Shown here: in pieces, positions 1-8,058 of the stretch
How positions within the stretch are numbered: the first letter of the stretch is position 1
Layout: each line of letters starts with the position of its first letter
Assembly (NCBI GenBank): GCA_021781835.1
Contig: JAJXWD010000005.1
Span: 1-64,000, forward strand
Origin: Pseudomonadota bacterium
GTDB lineage: Bacteria > Pseudomonadota > Alphaproteobacteria > Acetobacterales > Acetobacteraceae
DNA: 64,000 nt
Reading direction: 5' to 3'
Notes under the pieces: model-generated
Told to the model about the DNA's origin: nothing
Database searches by the model: none
What the model saw: the letters and a program-made list of their open reading frames with translations, nothing else
Position numbers and translations under genes: made by a program

Positions 1-75
1 CCGATCTAGGGCCGCGGCCGTCTCGTCGCACGAACTCTCGAGCCCCAGAACCGGGCCGCTCTCTTTTCTTTCCAT
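1..75 (-). CDS. tsaD: tRNA N6-adenosine threonylcarbamoyltransferase TsaD, N-terminus only
   Basis: Only the first 25 codons lie in the window; the gene starts with ATG at 75 and runs off the left edge. The peptide reads MERKESGPVLGLESSCDETA, and LGLESSCDETA is the signature opening of the TsaD/Gcp/Kae1 ATPase family (usually LGIESSCDETA). TsaD transfers the threonylcarbamoyl group to A37 of ANN-decoding tRNAs. It is divergent from hemC with only 23 bp between start codons, the arrangement known in many alphaproteobacteria, so the two must share a very compact promoter region. The identity rests on this short signature alone, but the signature is highly specific and the neighbour fits. Confidence 0.85.
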   Translation of the reverse strand, partial: MERKESGPVLGLESSCDETAAALDR

Positions 76-98
76 GTCACACGCTCTAGACCAGTCGC

Positions 99-1085
99 GT
101 GAAAACCGTAACACCCCCCGTCCAGCTTCAGCCCCGCACCCAGCCGCTCAAAGCCGGCACCCGCGGCTCGCCGCTCGCCCGCCAGCAAACCGCCACCGTG
201 CTGGGGCTGCTCCGCCAAGCCTGCCCGGCGCCCGAGGGGACGGAGATTTTCGAAGAGCACATCATCGTCACCACCGGCGATGCCGTGCTCACCAAACCCC
301 TCGCCGAAATCGGCGGCAAGGGCCTGTTCGCCAAGGAAATCCACGAGTCGCTGGCGGCGGGGCGAATCGATTTCGCGGTCCACAGCCTGAAGGATCTGGA
401 AACCGGCCTGCCGCCGGGCATTGTGCTGGCCTGCACCCTCCCGCGCGAAGACCCGCGCGATGTGCTGATCCTGCCGCCCGGCCGCGCCCCCGCCACCCCC
501 AACGATCCGCTGAGCGCCCTGCCTCAGGGGGCGGTGATCGGCTCGGCCTCGGTGCGCCGTCAGGCCCAGCTCAAACATGCCCGCCCCGATCTGCGCTTCA
601 CGCTGCTGCGCGGCAATGTCGGCACGCGCCTTGGCAAAATCGAGGCCGGCGCGCTCGACGCCACCCTGCTCGCCTATGCGGGCCTGCGCCGGCTCGGTCT
701 GGCCGACAAAGCCAGCCTCGTGCTGGAAACCGAGCACATGCTGCCCGCCGCCTGCCAGGGCATTGTCGGCATCACCGCCCGCGCGGCCGATACCGATCTG
801 CTCGAGCTGCTCGCCGCCATCGAGGATCCCACCTCCAAGGCCGTGGCCACCGCCGAGCGCGCCCTGCTCGCCACGCTCGACGGCTCCTGCCGGACCCCGA
901 TCGCCGGCTATGCCCAACGGCTCGACAATGGCACGCTCCACCTGACCGGCCTGGTCGCGCGCCATGACGGTTCATTCCTGCTCAAGCGCAGCGTCACCGG
1001 CAACACGGCCGATGCCGCGCTCATGGGCCGCGAGCTGGGCCTGTCTCTCAAAGCCGACAGCCCGGGCGACATTTTCCTGCCGTGA
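99..1085 (+). CDS. hemC: Hydroxymethylbilane synthase (porphobilinogen deaminase)
   Basis: Cytosolic enzyme that polymerises four porphobilinogen units into hydroxymethylbilane in tetrapyrrole synthesis. The 328-aa product has the usual family length and landmarks: the GTRGSPLA substrate/cofactor motif near residues 20-27, the HSLKDLET region near 95-102, RRQAQL near 153-158, and LDGSCRTPIAGYA, whose Cys264 carries the dipyrromethane cofactor. The ATG at 99 leaves 23 bp to the divergent tsaD start. The stop overlaps the GTG start of hemD, so the two are probably translationally coupled. Confidence 0.96.
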   Translation: MKTVTPPVQLQPRTQPLKAGTRGSPLARQQTATVLGLLRQACPAPEGTEIFEEHIIVTTGDAVLTKPLAEIGGKGLFAKEIHESLAAGRIDFAVHSLKDLETGLPPGIVLACTLPREDPRDVLILPPGRAPATPNDPLSALPQGAVIGSASVRRQAQLKHARPDLRFTLLRGNVGTRLGKIEAGALDATLLAYAGLRRLGLADKASLVLETEHMLPAACQGIVGITARAADTDLLELLAAIEDPTSKAVATAERALLATLDGSCRTPIAGYAQRLDNGTLHLTGLVARHDGSFLLKRSVTGNTADAALMGRELGLSLKADSPGDIFLP

Positions 1086-1750
1086 AACTGCTGGTAACAC
1101 GGCCAGAACCAGGCGCCGCCGCCACTGCCCAGCGGCTCACTCTGGCCGGCCATTTGCCAGCGGTCATGTCCTGCCTGCGCATCACGCGCCTCACTCCGCC
1201 TTTCCCCGCGCACATCGCCGCGCTGCTGGTCACCAGCGGCCAGGCCATTCCCTCCCTGCCCCCGCATCTGCGCGCCGTTCCCAGCTTTTGCGTCGGCGAC
1301 GCCACCGCCGCCAAATTGCGCGAGGCGGGGTTTTTGAGCGTGGCCAGCGCCAGTGGCACCGCCGATGACCTGTGCCGCCTGGTCAGCGCGCGCCAACTGC
1401 CCGGGCTGCATGTGCTGGCCAGCGGCGAGCGGCTCGGCCTGAAGCTGCTGGCCGATTTGCGCCATGCCGGGCTCAAGGTCACGCGGCGGGTGGTGTACCG
1501 GACCCGCCCCATCCGCACCCTGCCCCCCGCCATCAAAACCGCCCTCGAACAAGGTGAATTTGACGGCGCGCTGTTCTATTCCTCCGAAACCGCCCGCGCC
1601 TTTGCCGCCCTGCGGCCGCCCGGCACCGCCGCCTTGTCGGCCTATGCCTTGAGCCCTGCCATCGCCAAAACACTCCAGCTCTTGCCCTGGCGTGATATTC
1701 GTGTCGCACTAGCCCCCACAGAAGCTGACATGATGGCCCTACTGACATGA
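1082..1750 (+). CDS. hemD: Uroporphyrinogen-III synthase
   Basis: Closes and isomerises hydroxymethylbilane to uroporphyrinogen III. The 222-aa protein begins MKLLVTRPEPGA, a typical HemD start (LxVTRPEPxA), and near the C-terminus has the FYSSETARAF segment that corresponds to the conserved SxxxA region. HemD is weakly conserved in general, so the assignment leans on the N-terminal motif, length and position directly after hemC. GTG start inside the hemC stop (4-bp overlap); its own stop overlaps the next ATG as ATGA, so three haem-locus genes are tightly coupled. Confidence 0.93.
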   Translation: MKLLVTRPEPGAAATAQRLTLAGHLPAVMSCLRITRLTPPFPAHIAALLVTSGQAIPSLPPHLRAVPSFCVGDATAAKLREAGFLSVASASGTADDLCRLVSARQLPGLHVLASGERLGLKLLADLRHAGLKVTRRVVYRTRPIRTLPPAIKTALEQGEFDGALFYSSETARAFAALRPPGTAALSAYALSPAIAKTLQLLPWRDIRVALAPTEADMMALLT

Positions 1751-2589
1751 ACGACATCACCCCCAGCGCCCCCGCCGCACCGCCCGCACCCGCCAAAGCG
1801 CACACGGGCCACGCCATCATCAGCGCCCTGCTCGGTACCGGCCTTGTGCTGCTCGGCGCGGGCGAGGGGTATCTCTGGTACACCCAGCGCGCTCATCAGG
1901 CCGACGGCACGCAGCTCGCCATCCTGCAAACCCAGGTGGAGGATTTGCGCACCGCCTTCGCCCACACCGCCCCCCCGCCCGACAGCCTGCAAGTCCAGGC
2001 CAATCTGGCCCAAAAACTCCTGGATCTCGGCGCCCAGCTCACCGCCCTGCAAACCCAGGAAGCCGCCGACCACGGGCAGCTCACCCAAATGCAGGCCAAT
2101 AGCGCCGATCTCGGGCAACTCACCCAGCGCCTGACCCTGCTGAACGCCCTCGAGACCGCACGGCTTGCCCTTGAGAGCGGCCGCCCGCTGGGCACCATTC
2201 CCAACGCCCCCCCGGCGCTGGCGCCCTACGCCACCACGCCGCTGCCCACCATGGCCCAGCTGCAAGAAACCTTCCCCGCCGCCGCCGAGGCCGGCCTTGC
2301 CGCCAGCGTCTCCGAAACCGGCCAGGCCAGCGTCTGGGCGCGGGTGAAATTGCGGCTCGAGAGCCTGATCACCATCAGCAACGGCCCGCATGTGTTGTTT
2401 GGCCCCCCGGCGGCGGCGGCCATAACGCAGGCCCGCGCCGCGCTGCGGGCGGGCGATTTGCAGGGGGCGGTCAGCGCCCTCCAAACCCTGCCCCCCGGCA
2501 CGCTTGGCGCCATGGCCCCGTGGCCCGCCCAGGCCCAGGCCGTGCTCGCCGCGCAGGCGGCCCTCATCGGCATGGCGCAGGCGGACTGA
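1747..2589 (+). CDS. HemX/mitofilin-like membrane protein of the haem locus
   Basis: 280-aa protein with a proline/alanine-rich cytoplasmic N-terminus, one membrane segment at about residues 23-43, a likely coiled-coil stretch after it (AILQTQVEDLRTAFAH and the following Gln/Leu-rich segment to about 130) and an Ala-rich helical C-terminal half. This matches the alphaproteobacterial COG4223/mitofilin-like proteins that sit between hemD and hemY. Their biochemical role is unsettled; proposals include membrane organisation or support of haem synthesis. The sequence gives no catalytic motif. Overlaps hemD by 4 bp and is followed by hemY 3 bp later. Confidence 0.8.
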   Translation: MNDITPSAPAAPPAPAKAHTGHAIISALLGTGLVLLGAGEGYLWYTQRAHQADGTQLAILQTQVEDLRTAFAHTAPPPDSLQVQANLAQKLLDLGAQLTALQTQEAADHGQLTQMQANSADLGQLTQRLTLLNALETARLALESGRPLGTIPNAPPALAPYATTPLPTMAQLQETFPAAAEAGLAASVSETGQASVWARVKLRLESLITISNGPHVLFGPPAAAAITQARAALRAGDLQGAVSALQTLPPGTLGAMAPWPAQAQAVLAAQAALIGMAQAD

Positions 2590-2592
2590 GCG

Positions 2593-3786
2593 ATGTGGCG
2601 CGCAACCAAGCTCATCCTGCTCACCGCCCTGCTCCTGGCGCTTGCCTGGTGGGTTTGCACCCTGCCCGGCGCGGTCACGGCCCATATCGGCCCCTACACC
2701 ATCACCGCCACCACCCCGGCGGCGCTGGTGCTGCTCGCCGCCGCCGCCGCCCTGCTGGCCGTGCTGCTGCGCGTGACCGGGGGCCTGTGGCGGGCGCCCG
2801 TGCATTTTAAAACCTGGCGTGACCACCGCAAGGCCGAAGCGGGCGACCTCGCGCTCCAGCGCGGCCTCTCGGCCATTGCCGCCGAAGATGCCCAAAAAGC
2901 CCTGGCCGAGGCCCGGCGGGTGGCCAAATATCTCGGCAACCAGCCGCTGGCCTTGCTGGTCCGCGCCGAGGCCGAACGCCTGGCCGGGCACAAGGCCGAA
3001 GCCGCCGCCTTGTTCCAGGACCTGACCAAAACCACCGAACTGCGGTTTCTCGGCCATCAAGGGCTGCACAGGCTGGAAGCAGCCCCCCCGCCAGACATGC
3101 CCGCGCGCCACCATCTCGACAATGCCAGCACCGCCTACCCCGATGCGCCCTGGGTCCGCGCCGAGCAGCTCTCCCAGGCCCTGCAAGCCCATGACTACCC
3201 AGCCGCCCTGACCCTCGCCACCCAGCCCGCCGCGCGCGCCGCCCTGGCCACCGCCGCCGCCCAGGCCGCCACATCCCCCGAAACCGGCCTGAGCTTTTGC
3301 CGCCAGGCCTTGAAAGCCACACCCGGCTTCCTTCCCGCCCTCACCACCATGGCCGCGCTGCTGCGGGCCACCGGCCGCGCCAAAGCCGCGCGCAAACTGA
3401 TCTCGCAGGCCTGGCGCACCCAGCCCCACGCCCTGCTCGCCCAGGCCTGGACCACCCCCGGCGCCAATGCCCTGAGCATCGCGCAGGAGGCCTTGTATCT
3501 GGCCGAATCAGCGCCCGAGACACTCGAATCAGAGCTTTATCTGGCCCAAACCGCCCTGGGTGCGGGCCTGAAGGCCGAAGCCAACCGCCATGCCACCCAG
3601 GCCCTCAGCCTGGCCCCCGGCAATGGCCGCGCCCTGGCCTTGCTGGCGGCGCTGCAAACCAACACCCCGCTCCCGCCCGCCGGACAATGGCAATGCACAT
3701 CCTGCCAGGCCCCCACGCCCGACTGGGTGCCCCTCTGCCCGGTCTGCCAAAAGCTCGGCACCATGCAGTGGGTTGAACGCGCCTGA
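2593..3786 (+). CDS. hemY: HemY-family membrane TPR protein
   Basis: 397 aa. Two N-terminal hydrophobic helices (about residues 6-26 and 40-62) are followed by the conserved HemY_N pattern (WRAPVHFKTWRDHRKAEAG...LQRGLSAIAAEDAQKALAEARR) and a long Ala/Leu-rich TPR-like region. The C-terminus ends in a CxxC..CxxC zinc-ribbon-like segment (WQCTSCQAPTPDWVPLCPVC), as in many alphaproteobacterial homologues. This HemY is unrelated to the Bacillus protoporphyrinogen oxidase of the same name; its exact role is not established. Last gene of the haem run. It converges on the flagellar locus with 35 bp between stops; a weak 6-bp inverted repeat (AGCGGG/CCCGCT, about 3797-3823) is the only terminator-like sequence there. 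Confidence 0.87.
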   Translation: MWRATKLILLTALLLALAWWVCTLPGAVTAHIGPYTITATTPAALVLLAAAAALLAVLLRVTGGLWRAPVHFKTWRDHRKAEAGDLALQRGLSAIAAEDAQKALAEARRVAKYLGNQPLALLVRAEAERLAGHKAEAAALFQDLTKTTELRFLGHQGLHRLEAAPPPDMPARHHLDNASTAYPDAPWVRAEQLSQALQAHDYPAALTLATQPAARAALATAAAQAATSPETGLSFCRQALKATPGFLPALTTMAALLRATGRAKAARKLISQAWRTQPHALLAQAWTTPGANALSIAQEALYLAESAPETLESELYLAQTALGAGLKAEANRHATQALSLAPGNGRALALLAALQTNTPLPPAGQWQCTSCQAPTPDWVPLCPVCQKLGTMQWVERA

Positions 3787-3821
3787 CCCAAATATAGCGG
3801 GATACGTTGTAACGCCCCCGC

Positions 3822-4310
3822 TCACGCCTCGGCGATCAGCCGCCCGCCTTCATTCAGCCCAAACGAGGTCAAGGCCTTGAGGGCCGTGTTCAAGCCCCGG
3901 TTCATTTGCTGAGCCCGCCGGCTGGCGCAGGCTGTTCGGGTCGCCACCCGGGCCAGCGAAAAGCGCAGCGCCTCGGCCAGGCTGGCGGCATCCTGCTGCT
4001 CTATCCGCCGCAACTGCGCGGCCGCCGCAAACAGATTATCCGCCCCCAAATCCCGCATCACCTCGGTGATGCGGCTGATCGCCGGCGCGGCATTTTTCAA
4101 GGCCAATTCAATATCGGCGGCGGCGGCGGAAATTTCTATCGGCTTGCCCGCCAGCATCAGGCAGTCAAGCTGCTGCAACTGGGCGCTAATGCCATCGATC
4201 AGTTCAACCCCCTGCCGCAAAACCTCCATCACGGCTGGTCCCTGTGCCTCGCCATCTGGCGCCAGGCCATGGCCGAGATCATCATGCCGAAATCGCCCGG
4301 CAAAATTCAT
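3822..4310 (-). CDS. FlgN-like flagellar chaperone (candidate)
   Basis: 162-aa, mostly helical, Ala/Leu-rich protein with no membrane segment. Its size, helical heptads (LIDGISAQLQQLDCLMLAGK; IELALKNAAPAISRITEVM) and place directly after flgM fit the FlgN family, which escorts FlgK/FlgL to the export gate. FlgN is poorly conserved and no single diagnostic residue is visible, so this is mainly a positional call. The annotated ATG overlaps the flgM stop (ATGA); an internal Met in AVMEVLRQGVE could be an alternative start. Last gene of the flagellar locus. Confidence 0.5.
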   Translation of the reverse strand: MNFAGRFRHDDLGHGLAPDGEAQGPAVMEVLRQGVELIDGISAQLQQLDCLMLAGKPIEISAAAADIELALKNAAPAISRITEVMRDLGADNLFAAAAQLRRIEQQDAASLAEALRFSLARVATRTACASRRAQQMNRGLNTALKALTSFGLNEGGRLIAEA

Positions 4311-4612
4311 GAATTCATTTCTTTCAAAACAGATATGATCGCCTTGGCCAGATCATGCGCCGGAACATTATAAGACCCCGCCGCCAGTTTTTCCTTAATC
4401 CGCCTGACCGCCGCCTCATCAACGCCCTCAGCCTGCTGAGCCGCCGCAAATAATCGCGCAACGCTTTGCGCCTCCTGGCTCATGCTCACCGTTTCAACCG
4501 GCCCGCCGCTCGCCACCACAACCGGGCTGGCGGCGTTGCTTGCCGGGCTGGCGCCATGCCCGGCCACATCCCGCACCCCCCCGGCCGGGACAGACGAAGC
4601 GATTTTGGTCAT
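4307..4612 (-). CDS. flgM: Anti-sigma-28 factor FlgM
   Basis: 101-aa small protein: a Gly/Ala/Ser-rich, probably disordered N-terminal half and a C-terminal part with VRRIKEKLAAGSYNVPAHDLAKAII, closely matching the FlgM core (VxxIKxxIxxGxYxVdxxxvAxkLl) that binds FliA. FlgM holds sigma-28 inactive until the hook is finished and FlgM is exported. Its presence agrees with the fliA-like gene at 17665-18237. Overlaps fliS upstream and flgN-like downstream by 4 bp each. Confidence 0.85.
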   Translation of the reverse strand: MTKIASSVPAGGVRDVAGHGASPASNAASPVVVASGGPVETVSMSQEAQSVARLFAAAQQAEGVDEAAVRRIKEKLAAGSYNVPAHDLAKAIISVLKEMNS

Positions 4613-4998
4613 GCCGCCGGCATGCTTTCCGCGCTCATTTTCATATCCTGATCCAAAAGCATCAGCGCCGCCTCAAAATCATCGAGCGCGGCAAGGTCAT
4701 TCTCGACGTTGGCACGCAGCAGCGTGAAGCGCAACGCCGAATAGATCGTCATCAGCGCCCCGCCCAGCGTGGTGCCCTCCGAAGTATCGAGTATGCCAAC
4801 CATGAAGGTCAAAAGCCCATCGGCCTTGGCGATCATCTCCGCCTTCAACGCCACATCCCCCGCCACTATGGCGGCCTTGGCCCGGCGTCCATATTGGCGC
4901 AGCCCGCGCCACCCCTGCCGCAACCACGAGATATCGGCCGGGCCATCAAACATGGCGGCGCGATAACTCATGATCAAATTCGCTGAAATATCATTCAT
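4609..4998 (-). CDS. fliS: Flagellin export chaperone FliS
   Basis: 129 aa, the normal FliS size, predicted all-helical. FliS binds the C-terminal helices of unpolymerised flagellin and delivers it to the FlhA export gate. The N-terminal part (ISANLIMSYRAAMFDGP) and the helix ending in LLTFMVGILDTSEGTTLGGAL parallel the FliS pattern of an N-terminal Y-x(n) segment and a helix followed by LdxxxGgela. The C-terminal helix also fits (ALDDFEAALMLLDQDMK). Immediately downstream of fliD as in most flagellar operons (3-bp gap) and overlapping flgM. Confidence 0.85.
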   Translation of the reverse strand: MNDISANLIMSYRAAMFDGPADISWLRQGWRGLRQYGRRAKAAIVAGDVALKAEMIAKADGLLTFMVGILDTSEGTTLGGALMTIYSALRFTLLRANVENDLAALDDFEAALMLLDQDMKMSAESMPAA

Positions 4999-5001
4999 GG
5001 T

Positions 5002-6396
5002 TTAGCTCGAGCTTGAGGTTGTGGAATTGAAAATGGACAGATACGCCTCGGTGATCGAGGCGCTGGACGTCTTGGTCTCGGCGGCGGTATATTGGCTCAC
5101 CAGCATTTTAATCGCCGCGGCGTTTTGCTGCTGAATCGACGAGATCTGGCTGTTCAGCGATGTCACCACCCCGTTCAGCGCCGTGGTTTGCGCCGCGATA
5201 AAGCCGGTCTCGGCCTTCCCCGTGGCCGCCGAGGCCGAGCTGGCCCCGATCGCTCCCACCGTAATGTTATTGAGCTGCGCATGAAGATCGCCAACCAGCT
5301 TCTGCACCGCGCCCGGGTTCTGGGTATATTCGCTGGCAAAGCTGGCGGCATTGAAAGACACGCTCCCCGAACTATTGATCGACAACCCCACCGCCGCCGC
5401 GCTGATGCCGCTGGCAACCAGGCTGCTGACCGATGACATCAGGTCGTTCTTCAACGATGTCGCCGAGAAATTGCCCAGCAGCGCCCCCGATTTCGCGCTG
5501 CCCGCCCCCGAGGCGGTGCTCGACGCTGACGAGACCGGCACATATTTGGTCTGTTTGGCGATCGTTGAGATCGCCGTATTCAAGCTGGTGGCAATCGCCG
5601 CGACGGAGCTTGAGAGACCGGTCGGCGACGAGCTGACCGAAATCACCGAACTTCCTGTGCCCGCCAGCGAAATCGTCAATCCCCCCACCGCGCTGCCCAG
5701 CACATTGCTGGTGCTGGTGATCGGAATCCCGTTCAACGTCACCGAGGCATCGGAGGCCGATTGCGCCAGAATTTCACTGCCCGTCGAGCCGGTGGGACTA
5801 TAGCTGAACTGCGCCATCGCCCCGGTGCCAGACACGGTAAAGGCCGCCGCCGAGCCCGTGCCGCTGCTGGCCAGCACCAGCCTTGCCCCGGCCGAGGTGC
5901 CGACCACGCTGGCCTTCACGCCATCGCCGGCCTTGTTCACGGCCGCCGCCACGCCGTTCAGCGTCAGGCTGCCCGAGCCAATGGAGACGGTGGCATTGGT
6001 GCCGCCTTTGGTCGTGAACACCAGATTGCCCGTTCCCCCCGTCAGCGTCGCGCCGGCGGAGCCCAACAGGCCGGAATAGATTTCCTGAGATTTCGCCAAG
6101 GATATATTGGTCAGATGATACGTGCCCGCCGTCGCGCTGTTGCTCGCCGTTGCCGTCGCCGCGCTGCTGTTCGTGCTCGTCGCCGCCCGGCTGCTGATCG
6201 TGCCGACATTCTTGATGTTCGAGAGCGCCTGGGACAAAGACGACATCGCGCCATTGATCTGCCCCCAGGCCGATATATCCGCCTTCTCCGTGGTCACCTG
6301 AGATTTGAGCACGGTGATCGGCGCCAGCATCTTTGATTCAGCCGTCGCGATTTGCGAATTGATGGCGGAGGAGCTGAGCGAACTTACCGAGGTCAT
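5002..6396 (-). CDS. fliD: Flagellar filament cap protein FliD (HAP2)
   Basis: 464-aa exported cap protein that directs flagellin insertion at the filament tip. The N-terminal helix has the FliD character (SSLSSSAINSQIATAESKMLAPITVLKSQVTTEKADISAWGQI...; family pattern I..l...e..p...l..q...~~~~~saw~~l~~~l). The C-terminus has the paired helix (LNGVVTSLNSQISSIQQQNA...ML.SQYTAAE...) typical of FliD_C. The middle is Ser/Thr/Ala/Gly-rich without cysteine, as usual for secreted filament parts. The start has an AAGGTG ribosome site. It is separated from flagellin by a strong terminator at 6423-6449, so it may have its own promoter or depend on read-through. Confidence 0.93.
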   Translation of the reverse strand: MTSVSSLSSSAINSQIATAESKMLAPITVLKSQVTTEKADISAWGQINGAMSSLSQALSNIKNVGTISSRAATSTNSSAATATASNSATAGTYHLTNISLAKSQEIYSGLLGSAGATLTGGTGNLVFTTKGGTNATVSIGSGSLTLNGVAAAVNKAGDGVKASVVGTSAGARLVLASSGTGSAAAFTVSGTGAMAQFSYSPTGSTGSEILAQSASDASVTLNGIPITSTSNVLGSAVGGLTISLAGTGSSVISVSSSPTGLSSSVAAIATSLNTAISTIAKQTKYVPVSSASSTASGAGSAKSGALLGNFSATSLKNDLMSSVSSLVASGISAAAVGLSINSSGSVSFNAASFASEYTQNPGAVQKLVGDLHAQLNNITVGAIGASSASAATGKAETGFIAAQTTALNGVVTSLNSQISSIQQQNAAAIKMLVSQYTAAETKTSSASITEAYLSIFNSTTSSSS

Positions 6397-6422
6397 GGCG
6401 CACCTTTATGAGACAAAACAGC

Positions 6423-6449
6423 GCCAAGCCGGAGACCCTCCGGCTTGGC
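6423..6449 (-). terminator. Intrinsic terminator after flagellin gene
   Basis: Perfect inverted repeat: 11-bp GC-rich arms (6423-6433 and 6439-6449) around a 5-nt loop, starting 13 bp after the flagellin stop. On the minus strand it is followed by GCTGTTTTG, a short T run. Position and structure fit a terminator or attenuator that would let flagellin mRNA accumulate above that of fliD. Confidence 0.75.
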
Positions 6450-6462
6450 ATCAATCAGCCTG

Positions 6463-7956
6463 TTACGGCAGCAGCGAGAGATAGCTCTGCTGCAGCGTGG
6501 TCGATGATTTGAGTGCCGCCACACCGGCCTGCGCCTGAATCTGCGCCTCCGTCAGCTTGTTGCTCACGGAGGGGATGTTGGCATCCTGCACCACGCCGAG
6601 CGCGGTGGTCAGGTTTTGGCTGGTGGTGTTCATGTTGTTGATATTGGCGGTCAAGGCCTGCTGCACGGCGCCCAGCTGGCCGCCCTGGTTGTTCAGCGCG
6701 CCAAGCGAATATTTGACGATGTTGATCGCCGCATTGGCGCTCGAGGTGGTGGAGACATTGACGCTGGACAGCGAAGCCAGGCTCGATTTGGTGGTGACGC
6801 TCGTGCCGGTCCACCCCAAAGCCGAGGCATTCGATACCGAGAACCCCCCCGAGGATTGCAACTGCACGCGGCCTTGAATCAGCGCGTCCTTGTTCGTGCC
6901 GCTCAACACCGCCGTGCCGCTCTGCTTCAGGCTGCCCGAGCCGGTGAAGTTGGTGATGTTGATGTTCTGGCCCGCGGATTGGGTCAGCACCAAAGCGCCC
7001 GCACTGTTCAGCGAGGCCACGATGCCGCTGGTCGAGGACTGGCCATTGATCTGCGAAACCATGCCCGCCGCCGACGAGGCCGTAACGGTCACCGCCTTGC
7101 CGATCGTGTTGGTCGAAGACGACGCGCCGCTGCTCGCCGCCTGGATGGTGAAGGAAACGGGATTGCCCGTGGCGCCCGCCGTGTAGCTCAGGGTGGCCTG
7201 GGTATAAGCCTGCGCCTGCACGCCGGTCTTGGAAGAGGCCGCATTGATCGAGCTTGCCAAAGACGCCGCCGATTCGGTCGATTTCGACTTGGCCAGCGTC
7301 GCGGAGCCGCCATTGGCACCGGAAATCTTGGCCGAGGAGGTGGTCGAGAATTCACCCGTGGTCGGCCAGGTGGCGGCACCCTTGGCATAGGCCGAACCGA
7401 TCTTGCCCGTGGTCCCGCCGGTCGCCGAGGCATAGTTCATGCCAACGGCCGAAGCGGTCAGGTTATTGATCGAGAGGGTCATCGTCTGCCCCTCATTGGC
7501 GCCGACCTGGAACTGCACCCCCGAGAAAGAGCCATTCATCAGGTTGATGTTGTTAAATTGCGTCTGGTTGGCGATGGTCGAGACCTGCCCGGTCAACTGC
7601 CCCACCAGCGTCTGCAAGGACTGCGCCTCAGAAGCGGTCTGCGTGCCGTTGGCCGCCTGCACGGCAATCGAGTTCAGCTGCTGCACCACGCTGATCTGCT
7701 GGGTAATCGCGCCCTGCGCAGTTTGCAGCAGGGAAACGCCCTGGTTGGCATTGGACAGGGCCTGGGTCAGGCCGTTCAGCTGAGACGTGAAACCCTGCGC
7801 CGTGATATAGCCCGCCGGATTGTCCGCGGGCGAATTGATCGACAGGCCGCTCGCCAGCTGCCCCTGCAGCGAGGTATTCTGAGACGATGTCGTCGAGATC
7901 GAGTTGAGCGCCTGCAACGCACCGGTATTCGTCAAAATGGAACCTACGGCCGACAT
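6463..7956 (-). CDS. fliC: Flagellin
   Basis: 497-aa filament subunit. The conserved N-terminal D0/D1 region (about 1-140) has the flagellin hallmarks: SILTNTGALQALNSI, LASGLSINSPADNPAGY, LTQALSNANQGVSLLQTAQGA and TQFNNINLMNGS. The C-terminal D1/D0 (about 410-497) ends with IQAQAGVAALKSSTTLQQSYLSLLP. The central part (about 150-400) is Ser/Thr/Ala/Gly-rich, the variable surface region and the usual site of O-glycosylation; the large glycosyltransferase at 8766-12209 could act on it. No cysteine. Good ribosome site (AAGGAG). Only flagellin gene in the window. Confidence 0.95.
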   Translation of the reverse strand: MSAVGSILTNTGALQALNSISTTSSQNTSLQGQLASGLSINSPADNPAGYITAQGFTSQLNGLTQALSNANQGVSLLQTAQGAITQQISVVQQLNSIAVQAANGTQTASEAQSLQTLVGQLTGQVSTIANQTQFNNINLMNGSFSGVQFQVGANEGQTMTLSINNLTASAVGMNYASATGGTTGKIGSAYAKGAATWPTTGEFSTTSSAKISGANGGSATLAKSKSTESAASLASSINAASSKTGVQAQAYTQATLSYTAGATGNPVSFTIQAASSGASSSTNTIGKAVTVTASSAAGMVSQINGQSSTSGIVASLNSAGALVLTQSAGQNINITNFTGSGSLKQSGTAVLSGTNKDALIQGRVQLQSSGGFSVSNASALGWTGTSVTTKSSLASLSSVNVSTTSSANAAINIVKYSLGALNNQGGQLGAVQQALTANINNMNTTSQNLTTALGVVQDANIPSVSNKLTEAQIQAQAGVAALKSSTTLQQSYLSLLP

Positions 7957-8058
7957 GTGAAACTCCTTGGGTTGAGATTGCCGTACCCCTTAATTCGTAT
8001 CCGCCCCCCGATGTTTTCCCATTTTTACCACCTAAAATTGATTTTCTTTGAAAATAAC
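7957..8058 (-). promoter_or_regulatory. Flagellin leader and probable sigma-28 promoter
   Basis: 102-bp gap between flgA and fliC, AT-rich toward flgA. On the minus strand a GCGGATAC element (revcomp of 7997-8004) matches 6 of 8 positions of the sigma-28 -10 GCCGATAA, and a TAAA lies upstream (8024-8027), but the spacing is 19 rather than about 15. A fliA gene and flgM are present, so a sigma-28 promoter is expected here; this candidate is weak. The AAGGAG ribosome site sits at about 7962-7967. Confidence 0.4.

Noticed and set aside
1642..3429. 595-aa open frame on the minus strand opposite the HemX/HemY-like genes
   Set aside because: Gly/Gln/Arg-rich low-complexity translation typical of antisense frames in GC-rich DNA; the plus strand has recognisable proteins with overlapping starts.
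7997..8027. Sigma-28 promoter of flagellin as a firm call
   Set aside because: -10-like element is fair, but spacing to TAAA is 19 bp; kept only as a weak candidate.
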